35,250 bases of DNA from Spirochaetales bacterium (lineage in GTDB: Bacteria; Spirochaetota; Spirochaetia; Sphaerochaetales; Sphaerochaetaceae). The notes under the pieces are model-generated. The model saw only the letters and a list, made by a program, of their open reading frames with translations. It made no database searches and had not been told where the DNA came from. Location of the stretch: the NCBI GenBank assembly GCA_012838895.1, contig DUOJ01000019.1, forward strand, positions 1 through 35,250. The letters run 5' to 3'. Of this stretch, positions 1 to 8,307 are shown piece by piece. The stretch's first letter is position 1. Each line of letters starts with the position of its first letter. The position numbers and the translations under genes are program-made.

Positions 1-2
1 TT

Positions 3-974
3 ATTGAGGGAATCATCTTTATCATCTTATCGGCATTCAATATTCGTGAAGCGATTGTTAACTCGATTCCCGAGAACGTTAAGAAGGCTATTAGTGTCGG
101 TATTGGACTTTTCATTGCCTTCATTGGCCTCCAAAACGTCGGCATTGTCGTCGGCGGAGCAACTCTGGTTGAGTTGGGTAACGTTAAACAGGGTGACGCT
201 CTCTTGGCAATTATTGGACTAGTTATTACTGGTGCTCTATTAGTCTACAAGGTAAAGGGTGCCCTCTTAATTGGTATTGTAGCGACCGCCCTTATTGGAT
301 GGCCTATGGGAATCACAGAGTATGCGGGAGGAAGCTACCTACCCCCATCATTGGCTCCCACTTTCTTCAAGTTTGATTTCAAAAACTTCTTTACAATTGA
401 CATGCTGGTGATTACCTTCACCTTCCTCTTCGTCGACATGTTCGACACCGTCGGAACCCTTATTGGGTGCTGTACTAAGGCGGACATGCTCAACCCAGAT
501 GGGTCTATTCCCAACTGTAAAGAGGCTCTCTTGGCCGACGCCATTGGAACCACAGTTGGTGCTATCTTAGGTACCTCAACAGTTACCACCTATGTTGAGA
601 GCTCAGCTGGTGTAGCTGAAGGTGGAAGAACTGGATTAACGGCTGCCGTAGTTGGTGTCCTCTTCCTCTTATCCCTCTTCATCTCACCCCTCTTCCTCTC
701 AATTCCAGGTGCTGCAACCGCTCCTGCCTTGATTCTTGTTGGACTCTTTATGATGAGCCCTGTTAGAGATATCGACTTCGATGATAATTCAGAGGCGATA
801 CCCGCCTTCCTCACGATTCTTTTCATGGTCACCACCTACTCAATTGCCAACGGTATCATGTTTGGTGTCCTCTCTTGGATCGTCTTGAAGCTCTTAACTG
901 GAAAAGTGAAACAAATTAAACCTATGATGATTGTCGTGGGTGTCCTCTTACTGATTAAACTACTCTTTACTTAA
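3..974 (+). CDS. NCS2-type purine (adenine/guanine/hypoxanthine) permease, 5' truncated by window edge
   Basis: The reading frame is open from base 3, upstream of the listed ORF start, so this is the C-terminal ~323 residues of a longer protein; the family is usually about 430 residues, so roughly 100 are off the left edge. Seen: alternating hydrophobic segments, and the stretches SIPENVKKAISVGIGLFIAF and FVDMFDTVGTLIG, which are typical of the AzgA/PbuG branch of the NCS2 (nucleobase:cation symporter-2) family. Family knowledge: these inner-membrane proteins import adenine, guanine or hypoxanthine with protons. It converges on adenine deaminase across a shared terminator, and it lies beside a purine catabolic cluster, so purine-base uptake for that pathway is the natural role. 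Exact substrate cannot be read from sequence; uracil or xanthine specificity is less likely because the AzgA-like motifs match best. Confidence 0.88.
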   Translation: MEGIIFIILSAFNIREAIVNSIPENVKKAISVGIGLFIAFIGLQNVGIVVGGATLVELGNVKQGDALLAIIGLVITGALLVYKVKGALLIGIVATALIGWPMGITEYAGGSYLPPSLAPTFFKFDFKNFFTIDMLVITFTFLFVDMFDTVGTLIGCCTKADMLNPDGSIPNCKEALLADAIGTTVGAILGTSTVTTYVESSAGVAEGGRTGLTAAVVGVLFLLSLFISPLFLSIPGAATAPALILVGLFMMSPVRDIDFDDNSEAIPAFLTILFMVTTYSIANGIMFGVLSWIVLKLLTGKVKQIKPMMIVVGVLLLIKLLFT

Positions 975-991
975 AATAGAGGAACTACTAG

Positions 992-1017
992 AAAGGGAGC
1001 CAACCGGCTCCCTTTTT
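992..1017. terminator. Bidirectional rho-independent terminator between permease and adeC
   Basis: A 10-bp stem AAAGGGAGCC / GGCTCCCTTT with loop AACC is followed by T's on the + strand and preceded by A's, so it can act for both convergent genes. It lies in the short gap between their stop codons. Confidence 0.85.
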
Positions 1018-2736
1018 CTATACCTCAAGGTCTACAAACTTGAATTGGTCGACATCAAACAGACCCTGGTCACTCACTTTTAAGTGGGGGATTACCGGTA
1101 GGGCCATAAAGCAGAGGGTCATAAAGGGGTCGATACCCCTGGGGATGTTAAACTCTTCAAGGGCAATCTTCTGCATCGCTTTGAGCTTCTCTCTCACAAA
1201 GGTACCACTCTGGTTGGTCATCAAGCCACCAATGGGGAGAGGAAGGGCGTCTATGAGTTCTCCACCCCTCACTATTACGATCCCCCCTTTAATCTTCTTC
1301 AAGCTCTCAACGGCCACTACCATATCTTCATCGTTATCGCCGGCCACTATGATATTGTGGGAGTCGTGGGCGATGGTGGTCGCTATAGCCCCTCTCTTAA
1401 GGCCATAACCACTCAAGAGGGCTAACCCTACATTGCCAGTGCCGTGGTGACGCTCAACGACGGCCAGTTTAACTAAGTCTTGGCTAGGATTATTTTGGTA
1501 GTACCCTTTTGAGTCCCTTTTTACTTCCATTTCTACCGAATTGGTCACTACCATATCGGGGATAATCCCGATGGCTCGAATGCGATTCCCCTTGAGGGGT
1601 AGTCTTAGCTTCTCAATGGAGAAATCTTTAATATTGAACTTAGTCTCAACCTCTTTAGGAACTAGAGTCTCCTCTTCTTCCCCTTCACGGTAGAGAGTTC
1701 CCTCTACAAAGACGTGGGCGACATTAAAATCTTTGAGGTTATCGACAAGGATAAAATCGCCTCGCCTCCCTGGGGCAATGGCTCCTCGGTCGTGGAGTGA
1801 GTAGCAGTTGGCAGCATTAATCGTCCCCATCTGAATTGCAGTAATGGGATCGAGTCCTTCACTGACCGCTATGCGGAGGTGGTTATCGAGGTGCCCCTCT
1901 TCGAGGATAGATTCAGGCTGGCGGTCATCGGTACACAAGAGGCAACGGTGGGAATTACAAGGGGTTACCCCAGGCAAGAGGGATTTTAGGTCTTTAGTTG
2001 CCGACCCCTCTCTTAAGAGAACATACATCCCCCGCTCAATCCTCTCTTCAAGTTCTTTAACAGTGGTGCACTCGTGGTCGGTTAGTACCCCTACCCCGGC
2101 GTAGGCATTTAAGTCTTTACCACTCACTTGGGGAGAGTGGCCATCAATTACCTTCCCATGCTCTTTGGCAAGGGCTATTTTATCGATAACGGAGGGAACA
2201 CCACCTATTGTCCCCACACTATCCATCAGCTCTCCCAACCCTAAAACTTGGGCTTCTTCTATCCTTTGGGCCAAATCTTTGGCTAAAAGGGTCGCCCCAG
2301 AAGTCTCAAAGGGGGTGGAAGGGACACATGAAGGGAGCATGAAGAAGATAGAGAGGGGGCTTTCTTTGGCAGATTCAAGCATATAATCGAGTCCATCAAG
2401 GCCCGCCACATTACAAATTTCGTGGGGATCAGCTATTACAGTGGTGGTCCCCCTCGGCAACAACAGTTTCCCAAACGAGCGGGGCTCAACATGGGAGGAC
2501 TCAATATGGACGTGGGCATCAATTAGTCCGGGGAGAAGATAGGCTCCATTACCTTCAAAGACTTCACGCCCTTCATAGGGGCCAATACCAACGATTACGC
2601 CATTGTCGACACCTAAATCCCCTTCAATTATTTTACCATTGAAAACATCGACAATCTTACACCCTTTGACAACAAGGTCGACTTTTTGACGACCGGTTGC
2701 CCCTTCAATAAACCGCTTTATATTGTCCCTCTTCAT
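1018..2736 (-). CDS. adeC: Adenine deaminase
   Basis: Metal-dependent amidohydrolase that deaminates adenine to hypoxanthine plus ammonia in the cytoplasm. Seen: the N-terminal metal motif PGLIDAHVHIESSHVEP, then HDSHNIIVAGDNDEDM in the C-terminal half, both typical of the AdeC family; 572 residues fits the usual 570-590. The listed ORF begins 9 codons earlier, but the ATG at 2736 (MKRDNIKRF) has an AAGGAG ribosome-binding site at proper spacing, so it is the better start. It faces the purine permease and lies next to the ygeW-ygfK cluster, so it feeds adenine into the hypoxanthine/xanthine branch. A perfect 16-bp palindrome lies about 40 bp upstream and may control it. Identity is secure. 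Confidence 0.95.
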   Translation of the reverse strand: MKRDNIKRFIEGATGRQKVDLVVKGCKIVDVFNGKIIEGDLGVDNGVIVGIGPYEGREVFEGNGAYLLPGLIDAHVHIESSHVEPRSFGKLLLPRGTTTVIADPHEICNVAGLDGLDYMLESAKESPLSIFFMLPSCVPSTPFETSGATLLAKDLAQRIEEAQVLGLGELMDSVGTIGGVPSVIDKIALAKEHGKVIDGHSPQVSGKDLNAYAGVGVLTDHECTTVKELEERIERGMYVLLREGSATKDLKSLLPGVTPCNSHRCLLCTDDRQPESILEEGHLDNHLRIAVSEGLDPITAIQMGTINAANCYSLHDRGAIAPGRRGDFILVDNLKDFNVAHVFVEGTLYREGEEEETLVPKEVETKFNIKDFSIEKLRLPLKGNRIRAIGIIPDMVVTNSVEMEVKRDSKGYYQNNPSQDLVKLAVVERHHGTGNVGLALLSGYGLKRGAIATTIAHDSHNIIVAGDNDEDMVVAVESLKKIKGGIVIVRGGELIDALPLPIGGLMTNQSGTFVREKLKAMQKIALEEFNIPRGIDPFMTLCFMALPVIPHLKVSDQGLFDVDQFKFVDLEV

Positions 2737-2777
2737 AATTTCTCCTTCCCAATACATTAACACCGCTTAAGTAGTCA

Positions 2778-2793
2778 GGCAAGTTAACTTGCC
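2778..2793. promoter_or_regulatory. Perfect 16-bp palindrome in the adeC / DUF4190 divergent region
   Basis: GGCAAGTTAACTTGCC is a perfect dyad between two divergent genes. It overlaps the -35 box predicted for the + strand gene and lies about 40 bp before the adeC start. The symmetry and position suggest a dimeric repressor site; the regulator is unknown. A T-run follows on the + strand, so a hairpin function is possible but has no gene to terminate. Confidence 0.45.
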
Positions 2794-2817
2794 ATTTTTT
2801 CTCCCCGTTATTAGATT
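2789..2817 (+). promoter_or_regulatory. Predicted sigma70-type promoter for the DUF4190-like gene
   Basis: TTGCCA (-35), 17-bp spacer, TAGATT (-10). It predicts a short leader ending in the GGAGG at 2830. The -35 lies inside the palindrome at 2778-2793. Confidence 0.4.
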
Positions 2818-2839
2818 TAGTATATAGTTGGAGGCGCAT

Positions 2840-3208
2840 ATGGATACACAAGAGATTGAGAAAACCGAAGAGCAGAGAATCAAACAAGAGAGGCACGCTA
2901 TTGTAGCCCTTATCTTGGGAATTTTTTCAGTTATAACGCCAATGCAACTCTTTGGTTGTGGCGGTTTAATTGGATTAATTTTTAGCATAATTGGACTTTA
3001 CCAAGTCTCTTTAGCTGGCGGGGCCAAAGGAAACAACCTAGTGAGAACGAGTAAAATTCTCTCTATTGTTGGCCTAGTCCTCTCAGTTTTAGTCTTAATA
3101 GTGACAGTGTTGCTGTTAGCCCGCTTTTCTCGTTCTATGGGCCTTTTTTTCCGTATCTCACCCTTTAGAATGAGACCAAGTATGATGCGGTATCGCTTTA
3201 TCTTCTAA
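2840..3208 (+). CDS. Small DUF4190-like membrane protein
   Basis: A 122-residue protein with a charged N-terminus (about 20 residues, rich in E/K/Q) followed by two hydrophobic blocks: one around residues 22-60 with the GCGGLIGLIFSIIGLYQ pattern, one around 70-100. That layout, with Gly-rich paired helices and a short polar hinge, is what DUF4190 proteins look like; their function is not established. The C-terminus is basic and Met/Arg/Phe-rich (RPSMMRYRFIF). The listed TTG start is rejected because the ATG at 2840 has a GGAGG six bases upstream. It is divergent from adeC and terminates convergently with ygeW; there is no sign that it belongs to purine metabolism. Domain assignment is by pattern only. 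Confidence 0.7.
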   Translation: MDTQEIEKTEEQRIKQERHAIVALILGIFSVITPMQLFGCGGLIGLIFSIIGLYQVSLAGGAKGNNLVRTSKILSIVGLVLSVLVLIVTVLLLARFSRSMGLFFRISPFRMRPSMMRYRFIF

Positions 3209-3210
3209 TT

Positions 3211-3240
3211 ACTAGTCCCGACCTAAGTCGGGACTAGTTT
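3211..3240. terminator. Bidirectional terminator between DUF4190-like gene and ygeW
   Basis: Perfect 12-bp stem ACTAGTCCCGAC / GTCGGGACTAGT with loop CTAA, followed by TT. It sits exactly between the two convergent stop codons. Confidence 0.8.
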
Positions 3241-3246
3241 AGTGTT

Positions 3247-4446
3247 TTAGTTAACTCGCTTACGACTAGCTTTTAGTAGTTCACTGAGTTTAGCGGCCGG
3301 GTCTTTAAACTTAGCCAACATAATCATGGCAGCAATGATATAGGGTTTGTAGGAGGCCTCTTTGTAGAGAGGTTCACGGTAGCGATCAAAGACCGATGCA
3401 GCCACCTCACCCGCTTTACAACTCACACCGGTAATATCGGCAGGAAGGCAGTGCATGTAGAGGGCATTGCCACCTTTGGTCTTGGCCATCAGCTCTTCGG
3501 TACACTCCCAATCCTTAAACTTGGCGTTGTTTAAGAGGCAGCGCTGTTCGAGGCTCCCCAACTCGTCAAAGCGTCCATCGCTCACCATCTGAGTCCTCTC
3601 TTCCATCACGGCATAGGGGGCCCAGCTCTTAGGATAGACGATATCGGCATCGATAAAAGCCTCTTCCATCGAGTAGACCTGTTTATAAGAGCCACCGGTG
3701 CGCTTCACGTTCTCACGGGCTACATCTTCAACTTCACTCATTACGTTGTACCCCTCAGGGTGGGCTAACACCACATCCATCCCGAAGCGGGTGAAGAGTC
3801 CGATAATCCCTTGGGGAACCGAAAGTGGTTTACCGTAAGAGGGGCTGTAGGCCCAACTCATGGCAACTTTCTTCCCCTTCAGGTTTTCAACTCCCCCAAA
3901 GTGGTCAATTACATGGAGCATATCAGCCATCGACTGGGTGGGGTGGTCAATGTCACATTGGAGGTTAATTAGGGTGGGTCTCTGCTCTAATACACCATCG
4001 TCAAACCCCTCTTGGACCGCATCAGCCACCTCCTTCATGTAGGTGTGACCCTTCCCGATATACATATCATCGCGAATACCAATCACATCTGCCATAAAGG
4101 AGACCATATTAGCTGTCTCGCGCACGGTCTCTCCATGGGCGATTTGGCTGGATGCTTCATCTAGGTCCTGAACAGTTAAACCCAACATATTACAGGCACT
4201 GGCAAAGCTGAAGCGGGTGCGTGTTGAGTTGTCTCTAAAGATTGAAATACCTAGGCCGCTATCAAACAGCTTGGGGGAGATGTTGTTCTCCCTCATCTTT
4301 CTCAAGATTTCAGCAACTGCAAAAGTGGCTGCCAGTTCATCGTCACTTTTCTTCCAGGTGTGAAAGAAATCGTTGAGGTACATCCCATCCGACTTTAACC
4401 TCTTCAATTCATCAATCATCTTCTGGATTACGCTCATCTCCTTCAT
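3247..4446 (-). CDS. ygeW: YgeW-type carbamoyltransferase family protein
   Basis: Member of the aspartate/ornithine carbamoyltransferase superfamily, YgeW branch. Seen: the carbamoyl-phosphate loop FRDNSTRTRFSFASA at about residues 90-105, the MHCLP motif near residue 334, and 399 residues against 396 for E. coli YgeW. Family knowledge: YgeW does not behave as a classical ATCase or OTCase and is found with purine-degrading genes, where it is thought to handle a ureido/carbamoyl intermediate; the natural substrate remains unsettled. The start at 4446 has AGGAGG just upstream. It is the last gene of the minus-strand purine block but has its own promoter with a perfect TATAAT and an upstream tandem repeat shared with ygfK. 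No carbamate kinase gene is visible in the window. Confidence 0.9.
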   Translation of the reverse strand: MKEMSVIQKMIDELKRLKSDGMYLNDFFHTWKKSDDELAATFAVAEILRKMRENNISPKLFDSGLGISIFRDNSTRTRFSFASACNMLGLTVQDLDEASSQIAHGETVRETANMVSFMADVIGIRDDMYIGKGHTYMKEVADAVQEGFDDGVLEQRPTLINLQCDIDHPTQSMADMLHVIDHFGGVENLKGKKVAMSWAYSPSYGKPLSVPQGIIGLFTRFGMDVVLAHPEGYNVMSEVEDVARENVKRTGGSYKQVYSMEEAFIDADIVYPKSWAPYAVMEERTQMVSDGRFDELGSLEQRCLLNNAKFKDWECTEELMAKTKGGNALYMHCLPADITGVSCKAGEVAASVFDRYREPLYKEASYKPYIIAAMIMLAKFKDPAAKLSELLKASRKRVN

Positions 4447-4490
4447 AATACCTCCTCTCTAAAGATCTCTTATTCTTGCTATTTAAGAGA

Positions 4491-4520
4491 ATTATAACAT
4501 GAGGGTGGAAGGTAAGTCTA
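4491..4520 (-). promoter_or_regulatory. Predicted ygeW promoter
   Basis: On the minus strand: TAGACT (-35, 4520-4515), 18-bp spacer, TATAAT (-10, 4496-4491). Perfect -10 with a weak -35, as expected where an activator helps. Confidence 0.6.
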
Positions 4521-4525
4521 CCTAT

Positions 4526-4543
4526 TTGTTGCAGTTTGTTGCA
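4526..4543. promoter_or_regulatory. Tandem TTGTTGCA repeat upstream of ygeW, candidate activator site
   Basis: Two exact copies of TTGTTGCA (reading TGCAACAA in the ygeW direction) with a period of 10 bp, ending 5 bp before the predicted -35. The same paired element occurs at 15789-15806. In both places the repeat edge lies 30 nt upstream of the -10 edge. Confidence 0.6.
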
Positions 4544-4551
4544 TAAGGGAG

Positions 4552-4570
4552 GGGGCCCGTTTAGGGCCCC
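4552..4570. terminator. G+C-rich hairpin after xdhD
   Basis: Stem GGGGCCC / GGGCCCC with loop GTTTA directly after the xdhD stop. There is no T-run on the minus strand, so termination would be weak; it may instead stabilise the 3' end or allow partial read-through to ygeW. Confidence 0.5.
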
Positions 4571-4574
4571 ACTA

Positions 4575-7454
4575 TTAGGTAATCTTACCCATCTCCCTTA
4601 ATATCTTTTCAGGAGTGATAGGCCAAGAGCGAATCCACACCCCAACAGCATCGTAGATAGCGTTGGCAACGGCTGGTGCTGCTCCGTTGGTGGCAATCTC
4701 ACTAATTGACTTAGCTCCAAAGGGACCAAACTCATCGTTCTCATCAATTAAGACCGCCTTAAAGTCTGCTGGAGCTTCGCTAATCATCGGCACCCCATAG
4801 TTGGTGAAATTGGCAGCAATACAGCGCCCCTCTTCATCGAGGGCCATATCCTCATAGAGGGTGTGACCGAGCGACTTTTGGGCCGCCCCATACATCTGCG
4901 TTAAAGCTAGTTCGGGGTTAATTGGCGTTCCTGCATCTTGCAAGGCGTAGAACTTATCGACCCTAATGGCTCCCGTCTTGACGTTGACCGCCACCTGGGC
5001 AAAGTGGGCCCCGTAGGGGATGGCTGCATCTTCGGTGGCAAAGGAGCCGTAGCCCACTAGTTGCCCGCGCCCGAGTCCCGAGACTGCTTGGTGGATTAGC
5101 TCACCATAGGGGAGAACTTTTCCACTCTTCTTCGAGACAACCTCACCAGGAGCTTGGAGGCTAAGGTCTTCGACCGCCTCCTCCATCTGGAGAGCTGCTT
5201 CGGCTAACACCTTCTCTTTGAGGTTGAGGGCCGCCTTAAGGGTAGCCCCTCCCGAGAAGTAGGTGCCACTTGAGGCGTAGGCGCCGGTATCGAACATGGT
5301 GTTATCGGTATCGCCGGAGAGGATTGAAACTTTGTCCATCTCGACACACATCACCTCGCTAACACACTTCACGCTGATGGTATCGAGGCCAGTACCAATG
5401 TCAGCCCCGCCGCTGTGGACCATAAAGGTTCCATCGGTATTCATCACCACGTCACACATACTGTGGTCGAGTCCAGGCAGGCCTGATCCTTGTTGAATCA
5501 TGGCAAACCCTTTGCCAACCTTCCAGTTGGGGTCTTCACAAACCTCTTTTTTACCCCAATCAATCATCTTAGCCCCTAAGTCGAGAGCTTTCCTTAAGCC
5601 ACAGCTCCCAACTGGCACTGGTGTCCCTTCACGCCCTTCGCCGAGGCTCTTTAGAATCTCCAACATGAAGCCCCGCTCGACGTGGTTGATCTTAGCCATC
5701 TCTAAGGGGTCAACCTTGAGAACAGAGGCCATCTCAGCGAGACAGGTCATCAAGGCAAATGAGCCTTTGGGAGCGCCATACCCTTGGTAGGCCCCTGTGG
5801 GAGGGATATTTGTGTAATAGGTGGTCACATCAAAGGCAATATTGGGACAGTTGAGGAGTGGCAATGTTTTTGAACAGGCATTCATAGGAACGGTTAAACA
5901 GTGGTTACCGTAGGGACCAGTGTTGGCCCGCACATCCATATAGACTGATGTTAATTGGCCACCCTTCTTCGCCCCCATCTTAACGGTGATACGCATCGGA
6001 TGACGGGTACTGTTGGCGATAAACTCCTCTTCACGGGTGTTGCGATAGTAGATGGGACGACGGGTAATCCAAGTTGCGTACCCAGCTACATCCTCTACCA
6101 AGATATCTTGTTTGGAGCCGTAGCCTCCCCCCACTTTCTCTTTAATCACCCTAATTTTGTTCTCAGCGATTCCACACACCCGGGCCACAATGCGACGGGT
6201 GTGGAACGGCACCTGCGTTGAGGCGTGAATCACTAAGCGGTCGTTATCGATCTTGGTGTAGCAGAGGTGCACTTCGAGAGGCGTACACTGAATTTGACTC
6301 GTCTGGTAGGTGCGCTCAATCACCTCATCGGCTTCTGCAAACCCCTTCTCAATATCTCCAATAGCTCCGGTGGCTCTTGAGGCAATATTGCGACGGTTGT
6401 CCCCATGGAGGGGGAAGGGGTAGATAATCTTCCCTTCGCGAGGGTCGACTCCCTTATTGTACTCGGCTAACCCCTCAGGCTCTCCACTGAGATACTCGGC
6501 AGCCCCATTTTGGACAATGGGAGCCCCTTCAGCCATAGCCTCTTCGACGGTAAAGATTGGTTTTAAGACTTCGTACTCGACCACTATCTTCTCGCGTGCT
6601 GCAATAGCTTGCTCTTCAGTTTCAGCTACAATGGCGGCTACCCGGTCGCCCACGTGTCGCATCTTCCAGTTGAAGAGGCGTCTGTCGTAAGGAGAGGGTT
6701 CAGGGTTCCCCTGACCGGCTGACATATAGAAGACATCGGGGCAGTTGGCTGCTGTTATAATAGTCACCACTCCATCCATCTTCTCAGCTTCACTTGTATC
6801 GATCTTGGTGATATAAGCGTGGGCATAGGGGCTTCTAAGGAGCACCATTGAACAAGCGTTGGGGTCGACGCGGTCTTCGACATAAGACCTCCACCCAGCC
6901 ACCAGTTGGCGCCCATCAACTTTGGGTTTCACCTTCCCCACATATTTAAGGTGGTCCCTAAATTCGGGGGCGATGGTTGAGCTATATTTGCCACTTCTGA
7001 GTTTCTCTTTAGCCAACTCAACAGCTAAGTAGTAGTGCTCATAACCGGCATCGCGGATGAAGATTCCAGATAGGACCTCTGCTACATCGCTCCGACTTGC
7101 ATTGGGCTTCTTCTCGAGGAGCCAAGTTAACAAGAGGGCGGCAGCAGGGGCATTGTAGGCCGACTGGACCACTCCTGCATCAATCATCGCCTCTTGGACC
7201 ACATTGAGCTCTCTCCCAGTAGCGAGCGAGTCGGGGGTCCTAATAGTGGCCCCTTCCGCCTCAGCCGCTAACAATAAGTTAGAGTAGAGGGGACGGTCGT
7301 TAAAGATAACTGTATCGCTTCCAGCAAACCCCTCCCCGTCATCACTGTCGCGCACGGCAAAGTGTCCTAGAGAGAGCAACATCTTCCTTAGCGTCTCGTG
7401 GGGCGCCACGTTAACTTCTACATTTTTTCCATTGACTATACAGCGGACAATCAT
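4575..7454 (-). CDS. xdhD: XdhD-type molybdenum hydroxylase large subunit with a cysteine-less N-terminal ferredoxin-like domain
   Basis: Molybdopterin-dependent hydroxylase of the xanthine dehydrogenase family, 959 residues (E. coli XdhD is about 956). Residues 1-150 keep the XDH [2Fe-2S]-domain fold pattern but not its ligands: the canonical GCGxGxCGxC segment reads DDGEGFAGSDTV, CGYC reads SAYNAP and NLCRCTGY reads IFIRDAGY. The catalytic part follows, with the Mo-cofactor motifs GGGYGSKQ, GAYQGYGAPKG, GGADIGTG and, near the C-terminus, FGAKSISEIATNG holding the presumed catalytic Glu. Start moved to the ATG at 7454 (AGGAGGT upstream), which overlaps the ygfM stop in an ATGA; the two are translationally coupled. 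Likely hydroxylates hypoxanthine/xanthine or a related purine; a labile-selenium type cofactor is possible from family context. No separate [2Fe-2S] subunit gene is present. Confidence 0.92.
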   Translation of the reverse strand: MIVRCIVNGKNVEVNVAPHETLRKMLLSLGHFAVRDSDDGEGFAGSDTVIFNDRPLYSNLLLAAEAEGATIRTPDSLATGRELNVVQEAMIDAGVVQSAYNAPAAALLLTWLLEKKPNASRSDVAEVLSGIFIRDAGYEHYYLAVELAKEKLRSGKYSSTIAPEFRDHLKYVGKVKPKVDGRQLVAGWRSYVEDRVDPNACSMVLLRSPYAHAYITKIDTSEAEKMDGVVTIITAANCPDVFYMSAGQGNPEPSPYDRRLFNWKMRHVGDRVAAIVAETEEQAIAAREKIVVEYEVLKPIFTVEEAMAEGAPIVQNGAAEYLSGEPEGLAEYNKGVDPREGKIIYPFPLHGDNRRNIASRATGAIGDIEKGFAEADEVIERTYQTSQIQCTPLEVHLCYTKIDNDRLVIHASTQVPFHTRRIVARVCGIAENKIRVIKEKVGGGYGSKQDILVEDVAGYATWITRRPIYYRNTREEEFIANSTRHPMRITVKMGAKKGGQLTSVYMDVRANTGPYGNHCLTVPMNACSKTLPLLNCPNIAFDVTTYYTNIPPTGAYQGYGAPKGSFALMTCLAEMASVLKVDPLEMAKINHVERGFMLEILKSLGEGREGTPVPVGSCGLRKALDLGAKMIDWGKKEVCEDPNWKVGKGFAMIQQGSGLPGLDHSMCDVVMNTDGTFMVHSGGADIGTGLDTISVKCVSEVMCVEMDKVSILSGDTDNTMFDTGAYASSGTYFSGGATLKAALNLKEKVLAEAALQMEEAVEDLSLQAPGEVVSKKSGKVLPYGELIHQAVSGLGRGQLVGYGSFATEDAAIPYGAHFAQVAVNVKTGAIRVDKFYALQDAGTPINPELALTQMYGAAQKSLGHTLYEDMALDEEGRCIAANFTNYGVPMISEAPADFKAVLIDENDEFGPFGAKSISEIATNGAAPAVANAIYDAVGVWIRSWPITPEKILREMGKIT

Positions 7455-8296
7455 TGGGCACCTCCTTTCGAAATGGCATCGAGGCACTGTTTATAGAGCT
7501 CTGCCACACTGGCAGTCAAGATATATTTTTTGTAGGCAGCGCTACCGGTTATATCGTCAACAAGGACTAGGTCTTGGGCCGCTTGGGCAGCAGCATCTTC
7601 AACTGTTGGGTAGCGACCCTCCATAATCCCATTCTCAACCTCAATTAGGCGCACAACCCCACTCCCCTTAATAGCAGCTGCAATGCGCACATCGTGGGGA
7701 GCATCACTTGAGATGTCGGCCCCCAAGGCGATTGTTACGGCAGCGGGACTCTGCATAGTACGGGCATAGCGCAATGAGGCGACAAAGCGCTTAGGTTTGT
7801 TAAGGACTATTTTCAAGATGAGTGAACCCTCAAAGTGCTCCTCAAAAGAGTGGTACTCCCGAATAGGGATATTTTCTTCACCATATTTGCCATCGCTGGC
7901 GATATCGCCCAGGATAAGGCGTGCTTTAGCGGCAATTAGGGTTGGTGCAAGGTAGGAGTCGTCCCTTCGAAGGGCAATATTTCCCCCAATTGTCCCCATA
8001 TTACGTCTTGTATAGGAGCCACAATAGAGGAGTGCCTCTTTTAAGTAGCGGGGGACGAGTTCACTCTCAAGTGCCTCTTGGAAAGTGGTGGTAGCCCCAA
8101 TTGAGACTATCCCCTTCTCTTCTTCTATCCCAGAGAGGTTCAACCCCTTGAGAGAGACAACTTTCTGAGGATTTATAAGCGACCCTAACCTTAGAATCTC
8201 GGTCCCTCCCCCAATGAAGTGGGTCCCTTCACCACCATCATGTAGTGCCCCTAACGACTCTTGGGGTGATGCAGTACGAATGAACTCACCAATCAT
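7451..8296 (-). CDS. ygfM: YgfM-type FAD-binding subunit of molybdenum hydroxylase
   Basis: FAD-binding subunit (CoxM/XdhB-like) of a molybdenum hydroxylase. Seen: HFIGGGTEILRLG near residue 35 and MGTIGGNIALRRDDSYLAP near residue 110, the two flavin-contacting motifs of the family; 281 residues against about 259 for E. coli YgfM. The ATG at 8296 preceded by AGGAGG is preferred over the upstream GTG in the ORF track, which overlaps that ribosome-binding site. It lies between the amidohydrolase (12-bp gap) and xdhD (ATGA overlap), so the three are one translational unit. Role: flavin module that carries electrons from the Mo centre to an acceptor. How electrons reach it is open, because its partner's iron-sulfur domain has lost its cysteines. 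Confidence 0.9.
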   Translation of the reverse strand: MIGEFIRTASPQESLGALHDGGEGTHFIGGGTEILRLGSLINPQKVVSLKGLNLSGIEEEKGIVSIGATTTFQEALESELVPRYLKEALLYCGSYTRRNMGTIGGNIALRRDDSYLAPTLIAAKARLILGDIASDGKYGEENIPIREYHSFEEHFEGSLILKIVLNKPKRFVASLRYARTMQSPAAVTIALGADISSDAPHDVRIAAAIKGSGVVRLIEVENGIMEGRYPTVEDAAAQAAQDLVLVDDITGSAAYKKYILTASVAELYKQCLDAISKGGAQ

Positions 8297-8307
8297 ACTT
8301 CCTCCTT

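Noticed and set aside
4-222. ORF 4..222 on the + strand
   Set aside because: Out of frame with the permease, whose frame (from base 3) remains open through this stretch and shows family motifs.
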